Assembly: GCA_002706265.1 (NCBI GenBank)
Contig: PAKU01000043.1
Location: 1-40,741, forward strand
Length of the DNA: 40,741 nucleotides
DNA from: Polycyclovorans sp.
GTDB taxonomy: Bacteria; Pseudomonadota; Gammaproteobacteria; Nevskiales; Nevskiaceae
Reading direction: 5' to 3'
Position 1 is the stretch's first letter, and each line of letters begins with the position of its first letter. The position numbers were made by a program, and so were the translations under genes. Below, piece after piece: positions 36,130-40,741 of the stretch. The notes beneath the pieces are model-generated. The model saw only the letters and a program-made list of their open reading frames with translations, was not told where the DNA came from and searched no databases.

Positions 36130-37089
36130 TTACCGGGTGAAGGCGAAACCGAAGCCGATGCGGGTGATCGAGCGGTTGTAGTCGATCAGGCTTTCGCCGT
36201 AGCCGTGAAACAGGCGCAGCATGTAGAACATGTAGCCGTCGTTCGAGGGCCATGTGTAGTTCAGGCTGATGGCGCCCTTGCCGGTGGAGGGGTTGCCGCG
36301 CACCATCAGGTCGCCAAGGCTGCCGCCACCGAGCTGTCGCTGGATGTGGGCTTCCGCATAACCCATGAAGCGATAGATGTCGGGGTTGTCATCGCCCTTC
36401 GGGTCCATGGGATCGTCTTTGCGGTCTTCGGGCAGCCGGTACCAGAACTTGATGTAGCGCAGGTTGCGACCCTTGGCCTGGAACGGGGTGATGTAAAGGC
36501 GGTTCCAGCTTCTGGAGTCCGGCAGGGTCTGGCCATTGGATTCATGCTCCAGCCCCACATCCAGGCCCCAGTGGTGCCAGATTTCGGGGTCGGGCGTCCA
36601 CCGGTAGAAGAACTCCGGGTTGTAGTTGGTTTCGCGAAAGGGCCGCGAGCGCTCCTGGTCGTAGATCTGCCAGAACGATTTTTGCGTGTAGCCAAAGAAA
36701 AAATTGCTGGCGAACAGACGCTGTTTGGCGCTGATCTGGAACTCCATCTCGGTGTCGAGGCCCTCGACCCCGCGTCCGTAGGCCGCCGGCAGCACGTACA
36801 TGGGCCGGTGGGTCGACAGCCCGCGTGAAACCGAGACGATGGCGTAGGCATTGGGATCACGTTCGCCAATCTGGAAGCTGTCGTCGGCGAGGCCTTCTCG
36901 GGCTTGCGGCAGTGGAGCGCTGCGTTGCTCGGCCGCATCGGCAGTTCGCGGACTGGCGGCAAAAGGCTGCGGGCCTGCAGGTGCGAGGTTGCCGCGGTCA
37001 TCGACTTCGGCCCGTGCGGTCGCCGACAGGGCAAGGCAGAGCAGGGCGATGAGCGGGGCATAGCGGCCCGCTGACGTGGAGGTGCGCAT
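36130..37089 (-). CDS. pldA: Outer-membrane phospholipase A (OMPLA)
   Basis: A 319-aa protein with a signal peptide (about 1-27) and a 12-strand barrel enzyme domain. The catalytic triad is visible: His182 and Ser184 in GLEHESNGQ, and Asn196 in RSWNRLYIT. The spacing equals His142/Ser144/Asn156 of E. coli PldA. OMPLA removes phospholipids from the outer leaflet of the outer membrane when it is disturbed. The region between the signal peptide and the barrel (about 30-70) is unusually long and Ala/Arg/Pro-rich. It lies 22 bp downstream of an AbiEi-type gene, and its stop is about 50 bp before the candidate PHO box. Confidence 0.93.
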   Translation of the reverse strand: MRTSTSAGRYAPLIALLCLALSATARAEVDDRGNLAPAGPQPFAASPRTADAAEQRSAPLPQAREGLADDSFQIGERDPNAYAIVSVSRGLSTHRPMYVLPAAYGRGVEGLDTEMEFQISAKQRLFASNFFFGYTQKSFWQIYDQERSRPFRETNYNPEFFYRWTPDPEIWHHWGLDVGLEHESNGQTLPDSRSWNRLYITPFQAKGRNLRYIKFWYRLPEDRKDDPMDPKGDDNPDIYRFMGYAEAHIQRQLGGGSLGDLMVRGNPSTGKGAISLNYTWPSNDGYMFYMLRLFHGYGESLIDYNRSITRIGFGFAFTR

Positions 37090-37111
37090 GTCAGATCAGA
37101 ACTCGGCAGTT

Positions 37112-37738
37112 TCAGGAAAGGGGCGTGACCAGGGCATCAAGGTAGGGCTGCATGATGCGCTCGACGCGGCAGATGCGGGCGTAGTGCCGCAGGGTATCGA
37201 GATGGACCTGATTGCGCTGCAGGGCTGCACGCAGCGCGTCCACCGCAAGGTGCGGACCAATCTTGTTGCGGAACTTGAACACGTCGGCCAGGGTTTTTTC
37301 CAGGCTGTAGACCTGCACTGCAACGCCGTGCAGCACCCGCACTTCCACGCCTTCGGTGAAGGCGGCATCGCCCATCCGGGCAATCCACAGGCTGGGCTCG
37401 GCCAGTCGCGGCCTTGCGGCGCGGCGTTCGATCGCCAGGTCCACGGGTTCCAGCGGCATGGACATGACCTTGTGCAGGGTCAGCGCACTGCGCAGGCAGA
37501 GCACGCCGTTGGGCACCGCCCGGGCGACGCCGGCCCAGACCAGCGGCGGGTCGAGGCGCATCCCGGCCGGCACGTAGCGACCGCGGCCAATTTTCTTGAT
37601 CAGGCCGCGTGCCAGCAGGCGCCGCAGCACTTCGGCCTGTATGCCCAGCGGCGCCAGGTCCACAGGCCGCAAAACGCCCTGGCGATTGGCTAGGGCCATG
37701 ACCCGTTCAGCGTGACTGCAAGGCAACGGCAATGACAT
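37112..37738 (-). CDS. AbiEi-like antitoxin-domain protein without a toxin partner
   Basis: A 208-aa protein of the type IV toxin-antitoxin AbiEi family. The N-terminal winged helix (HAERVMALANRQGVLRPVDLAPLGIQAEVLRRLLARGLIKKIGRGRY) is a hallmark of AbiEi antitoxins, which autorepress by binding inverted repeats. The remainder has GVLCLRSALTLHKV and VYSLEKTLADVFKFRNKIG, also typical. No AbiEii nucleotidyltransferase toxin is in the vicinity; the next gene is pldA, 22 bp downstream. Many lone AbiEi-domain proteins exist, probably as regulators. The start could be ATG at 37738 or a shorter one at 37699. Confidence 0.85.
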   Translation of the reverse strand: MSLPLPCSHAERVMALANRQGVLRPVDLAPLGIQAEVLRRLLARGLIKKIGRGRYVPAGMRLDPPLVWAGVARAVPNGVLCLRSALTLHKVMSMPLEPVDLAIERRAARPRLAEPSLWIARMGDAAFTEGVEVRVLHGVAVQVYSLEKTLADVFKFRNKIGPHLAVDALRAALQRNQVHLDTLRHYARICRVERIMQPYLDALVTPLS

Positions 37739-38001
37739 GCGCCGGTCGTGTTGGTTTGGGAATATTCAAATCAAAATACAATAAGTCGTCACTGATGTCG
37801 TGCATTAAATAAATGTGACAAATGCCTGTAGTTAAGTGATTTACTGACGATCAGGTTCTGATAACCAGTGCAAAAGGTCGATGACGCCTGAAGCGCGGCA
37901 AGCTAGCCGCATTCTGGTGACCGCGGGCGTCTTGGCGCGACGTCTGCTCCTGCGCAAGGCCCTGGGCTATCCTTGGCTGCATTCAGGGAGGGCCTGCGGG
38001 C
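37739..38001. other. AT-rich intergenic region between the AbiEi-like gene and the cyclase gene
   Basis: A stretch of about 110 bp (37750-37860) is markedly AT-rich compared with the rest of the window. It contains the palindrome GAATATTC (37760-37767), CTGACGATCAG (37843-37853), and GGTT/AACC arms just after it. It separates two divergent genes, so it probably carries both promoters and possibly binding sites for the AbiEi-like protein. I found no convincing -35/-10 pair in either direction. Confidence 0.5.
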
Positions 38002-39354
38002 GTGGTGCATCACTATCTTCCAGCGGTGTTCGCGGTGGGCATGGCGCTGGCCTTCTGGTCGGCTGACCGGCGCTCGCCGACCAGCATCGCCCTGGCGGTG
38101 TCGCTGGGCTCGCTGGGGGTCTCCATTGCGTTTCAGGTGATGCTGTTCGATCCGCGGCTGACCGAAATGCTGCTGCCCTGGTCGGCGCCAATGGCCACCT
38201 TCGAGGGCTTGACCCTCGCCGCGGTGCTGGAATGGCTGCTGCGCCTGCGGCGGACCTTACCCGCGCGCCCGGGCCTGAACATCCGATTTGGCGATCGCGT
38301 TCTGCGTTGTGGACAGGTATCGGCGCTCATTTACGTGCTGGCCTCGTTTGCCGCACCGGAGCTGCGCTTCAGCGCCTTCTTGCAGGCCTACGACCAGCAC
38401 GGCTGGGCGTTCGGAATGCAGCCGGGATTCTGGTTGTTTGCCACCCCGATTCTGGCCGCCACCCTCTTCGGACTGAGCGGGGTGATGTTGCTGATGCGTC
38501 GCCGGCCGGACCGCGCCGAGGGGGTGCGGCTGATCGCGGTGACAATCGCCACTCCGTTCCTGATCGCCGGATTCGTATTGCCTCTGGATTACGCCGCCAT
38601 GAGCATGGTGCTGGGCGAGGTGAGCTTCCTGGTGGGTGCCGTGCACTATCACGTGCTGCAGGGGCAGCGCGGGCAGTTCATGAGTCGCTTCCTGTCGCCG
38701 CAGGTGGCGCGCCTGGTGGCCGAGCGCGGGCTGGATCGCGCCATGCAGGAAAACCAGTTGGAGATCAGCGTCATCGCCTGCGATCTGCGCGGCTTCACCG
38801 CTTACGCCAGTGCCGTTGAATCCCGGCAGGTGCTGCGGGTGTTGCGCGAGTACTACGACGCCGTGGGCCGCGTGGTGGGCACGTTTGGCGGCACCATCAA
38901 GGACTACGCCGGTGACGGCATTCTGATTTTGGTGGGCGCGCCCCTGCCCATTGACCACCATGCCCGCTGCGCGGTCGAAATGGCGCGGCAGATCCGGCAG
39001 GAAACCCGGCGCCTCATCGCGCAATGGAACGTGCCCGGCCACACGCTGGGCATCGGCATCGGCGTGGGCACCGGGGTGGTGACCGTCGGCGTGATTGGCG
39101 CCGCCAGCCGGCTGGAGTACACCGCCGTGGGCCCCACGGTGAACCTGGCCTCACGCCTGTGCTCGGGCGCCGCCGATGGCGAGATTTTGATGGACCAGCG
39201 CACGGTGGCCTATGTCGGAGAGATCGGGCTTTCGGCGCGGCCGCCGGTGCGCGTCAAAGGCATCGCCGAGCCGGTGCCGCATTTCGCGCTGTTCGCCGAG
39301 CAACGCGCCCTCGATGCAGCCCAGCGCACCCCGGCCGTCATACAGATCGACTGA
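38002..39354 (+). CDS. Membrane-bound class III adenylate/guanylate cyclase
   Basis: A 450-aa protein with an N-terminal membrane domain of about six to seven helices (1-220) and a C-terminal class III catalytic domain. Metal Asp261 is in VIACDLRGFTAYAS and Asp305 in IKDYAGDGIL. The substrate-selecting residues are Lys300 and Thr374 (LEYTAVGPTVNLASRL), which favour ATP over GTP, so cAMP is the likely product. Asn381 is the transition-state residue; the usual partner Arg is probably Arg385. The start is GTG at 38002, with GGGAGGGC upstream. The membrane region could sense an unknown signal. It is followed by an MFS gene. Confidence 0.9.
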   Translation: MVHHYLPAVFAVGMALAFWSADRRSPTSIALAVSLGSLGVSIAFQVMLFDPRLTEMLLPWSAPMATFEGLTLAAVLEWLLRLRRTLPARPGLNIRFGDRVLRCGQVSALIYVLASFAAPELRFSAFLQAYDQHGWAFGMQPGFWLFATPILAATLFGLSGVMLLMRRRPDRAEGVRLIAVTIATPFLIAGFVLPLDYAAMSMVLGEVSFLVGAVHYHVLQGQRGQFMSRFLSPQVARLVAERGLDRAMQENQLEISVIACDLRGFTAYASAVESRQVLRVLREYYDAVGRVVGTFGGTIKDYAGDGILILVGAPLPIDHHARCAVEMARQIRQETRRLIAQWNVPGHTLGIGIGVGTGVVTVGVIGAASRLEYTAVGPTVNLASRLCSGAADGEILMDQRTVAYVGEIGLSARPPVRVKGIAEPVPHFALFAEQRALDAAQRTPAVIQID

Positions 39355-39378
39355 CGAGACGCTAGTCTTTCGGGCTGC

Positions 39379-40524
39379 ATGAAAAACTCCTTCGACTCAC
39401 GCCAGTGGCCGCTGCTGCTGGCGAGCACCCTCACGGTCATGGCCGGTGCCGCGCTGGCCCCGGCACTGCCCACCCTGCAGGCCGTGTTTCACGACACCCC
39501 GCATGTCGCGCTGCTGACCCGGCAGCTGCTCACCGTGCCCGCCCTGTTCATCGTGCTGGCCGCACCCATCGCCGGCTGGCTGGTGGACCGCGTCGGCCGG
39601 GTGCGGCTGCTGGTGGCGTCGATTCTGCTGTACGTGCTGTCGGGCAGCGTCGGCGGCCTGCTGGACCGGCTCGACCTGATCCTCGTCAGCCGCGCCCTGC
39701 TGGGTGTGGCAGTGGCCGGGATCATGACCAGCGTCACGACCCTGATCGCCGATTACTTCGACGGCCTGACGCGCGAGCAGGTGTTCGGCCGGCAGGGCGC
39801 GTTCATGAGCTTCGGCGGAGTGGTGTTCCTGATTGGCGGCGGCCTGGCCGCAGACCTGCACTGGCGCGCCACCTTTCTGGTGTACACCGTGCCCGCCGTG
39901 CTGTTGTGGTGGGCCGCGCGCCTGCCCGAGCCGGTGGTGACGCGGCCGCTGGCGACGGCGACGCACCCACGGCTGCCCCGCGCCAAGATCGGCCTCATCT
40001 ATGGCGCGGGCCTGACCGGCATGATGATGTTCTACGTCATTCCGGTGCAGTTGCCCTACCGGCTGGTGGACATTTCCGGCGCCAGCGGCACCGTCACCGG
40101 CTTCACCATTGCCCTCAGCAATGTGGCGGGCACCGTCGCCGGCGTGTCGTTCGCGCGGCTGCGGCGACACCTGCAACCGCTGCAGATCGTCACCCTGGTC
40201 TATGGGCTGATGGCCATCGGCTACCTGCTGATCGGGCTGGCGCAGCACACGCCCATGGTGCTGGCCGGGCTGGCACTGGCCGGATTCGGGCTGGGCCTCA
40301 CGGTGCCCAACCTGTCGACCTGGCTGTCGAGCTTCACCCCGCCGGCGATGCGTGGCCGGGTGATGGGCGGGCTCACCGCCGCGGTGTTCATCGGGCAGTT
40401 CGTGTCGCCGCTGGTCGCGCAGCCCTTCGTTAACGCCTACGGCACGGCCGGGCCGTTTCTGGCCGCCTCGGTGCTGTTGGCGGTGCTGGGTGGGGTGGCG
40501 TGGGGGTTGCGGAACAAGGCCTAG
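39379..40524 (+). CDS. MFS transporter
   Basis: A 381-aa major facilitator protein with 12 predicted helices. Motif A appears as GWLVDRVGRVRLLV between helices 2 and 3, and a second copy is partly retained near the middle. The GVAVAGIMTSVTTLIADYF and ALAGFGLGLTVPNLSTWLSSFTPP segments are typical of drug-efflux and sugar-efflux MFS proteins. It lies 24 bp downstream of the cyclase gene and may be co-transcribed with it. The substrate is unknown. The IS element starts within 40 bp of its end, but the reading frame looks intact. Confidence 0.87.
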   Translation: MKNSFDSRQWPLLLASTLTVMAGAALAPALPTLQAVFHDTPHVALLTRQLLTVPALFIVLAAPIAGWLVDRVGRVRLLVASILLYVLSGSVGGLLDRLDLILVSRALLGVAVAGIMTSVTTLIADYFDGLTREQVFGRQGAFMSFGGVVFLIGGGLAADLHWRATFLVYTVPAVLLWWAARLPEPVVTRPLATATHPRLPRAKIGLIYGAGLTGMMMFYVIPVQLPYRLVDISGASGTVTGFTIALSNVAGTVAGVSFARLRRHLQPLQIVTLVYGLMAIGYLLIGLAQHTPMVLAGLALAGFGLGLTVPNLSTWLSSFTPPAMRGRVMGGLTAAVFIGQFVSPLVAQPFVNAYGTAGPFLAASVLLAVLGGVAWGLRNKA

Positions 40525-40741
40525 GAGCCTGGGCGGCAGAAAGCACTGACGCTACGATAGGTCATGCCGACGACCTACCGCCCGTACGCCCCTGACCAGC
40601 TTCTGTTGCTTCCCGCTTCGCTCAAGGAGTGGCTGCCGGAGTCGCACTTGGCGTACTTCGTATCCGACACCGTGGAAGCGCTGAACCTCAGGGCGTTTCA
40701 TGCGCGCTACGAAGGTGACGGCCGACGCCGGCAGCCGTTCG
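40525..40741 (+). mobile_element. Left part of an IS1182-like insertion sequence (cut by window end)
   Basis: The transposase start at 40564 and its first residues match the IS1182 family. The left inverted repeat must lie between 40525 and about 40563, but its exact limits cannot be set without the right end. It sits directly behind the MFS gene. Confidence 0.75.
40564..40741 (+). CDS. IS1182-family transposase, N-terminal part
   Basis: The first 59 residues of a DDE transposase are encoded before the window ends. They read MPTTYRPYAPDQLLLLPASL and continue with EWLPESHLAYFVSDTVEALN and ARYEGDGRRRQPF, the characteristic DUF772 N-terminal region of IS1182 transposases. The catalytic DDE residues lie outside the window, so intactness cannot be judged. 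The sequence uses slightly less extreme codons than its neighbours. Confidence 0.88.
   Translation, partial: MPTTYRPYAPDQLLLLPASLKEWLPESHLAYFVSDTVEALNLRAFHARYEGDGRRRQPF

Noticed and set aside
37881..38066. A 61-codon frame upstream of the cyclase gene
   Set aside because: It overlaps the start of the cyclase gene in another frame and has no ribosome-binding site or recognisable product.

Overview
The window is chromosomal DNA of high G+C content (about two thirds by eye), densely packed on both strands. TamA/TamB, LptM, an OMPLA-type phospholipase, a TonB-dependent receptor, Mpl and PmbA point to a Gram-negative gammaproteobacterium. The short adenylate kinase without a long LID insert and the Xanthomonas-like phytase suggest the Xanthomonadales/Nevskiales side of that class. 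This placement is an inference.

Layout. 1-370: two near-identical ~120-nt units on the minus strand, read here as twin small RNAs. Each has its own sigma-E type promoter (GAACTT-N16-TCTGA), a pyrimidine-rich anti-Shine-Dalgarno-like tract, a C-loop hairpin and an intrinsic terminator. 541-4768 (minus): lptM-lysA-polA with overlapping reading frames. 4821-5501: an esterase. 5526-11511 (minus): ttcA-tamA-tamB, all overlapping. 11640-13801 (plus): a CMD/AhpD-like protein, a SYLF lipid-binding protein with its terminator, a DUF938 methyltransferase and a YchJ-like protein. 13853-16887 (minus): an ABC-F ATPase and a Bcr/CflA-type transporter. 17029-18672 (plus): a DUF3429 membrane protein and an unrecognised lipoprotein. 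18724-19953 (minus): an alpha/beta hydrolase. 20084-22253 (plus): a coupled trio of class II aldolase, Mak-like ROK kinase and P-loop kinase, closed by a long palindrome that holds the stop codons of two convergent genes. 22306-23186 (minus): two related small membrane proteins. 23288-24625: DUF445 protein. 24713-25243 (minus): ppa. 25473-26039: adk. 26123-27214 (minus): rnd. 27368-30641 (plus): a membrane protein, mpl and pmbA. 30638-35997 (minus): a phosphorus-scavenging operon of TonB receptor, phytase lipoprotein and PhoX, with a candidate PHO box. 36130-37738 (minus): an AbiEi-type protein and pldA. 38002-40524 (plus): a membrane class III nucleotide cyclase and an MFS transporter. The window ends inside an IS1182-like transposase gene.

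Two systems stand out. The first is the tandem sRNA locus next to polA, the same neighbourhood as Spot 42 in Escherichia coli, the sigma-22-dependent ErsA in Pseudomonas and sX13 in Xanthomonas. Here it is duplicated, and both copies carry envelope-stress-type promoters. The second is the phytate operon. Its upstream region has a PHO-box-like pair of repeats exactly 10 nt before a possible -10 element, followed by a perfect 22-bp palindrome in the predicted leader. Most of the rest is housekeeping or common accessory content.
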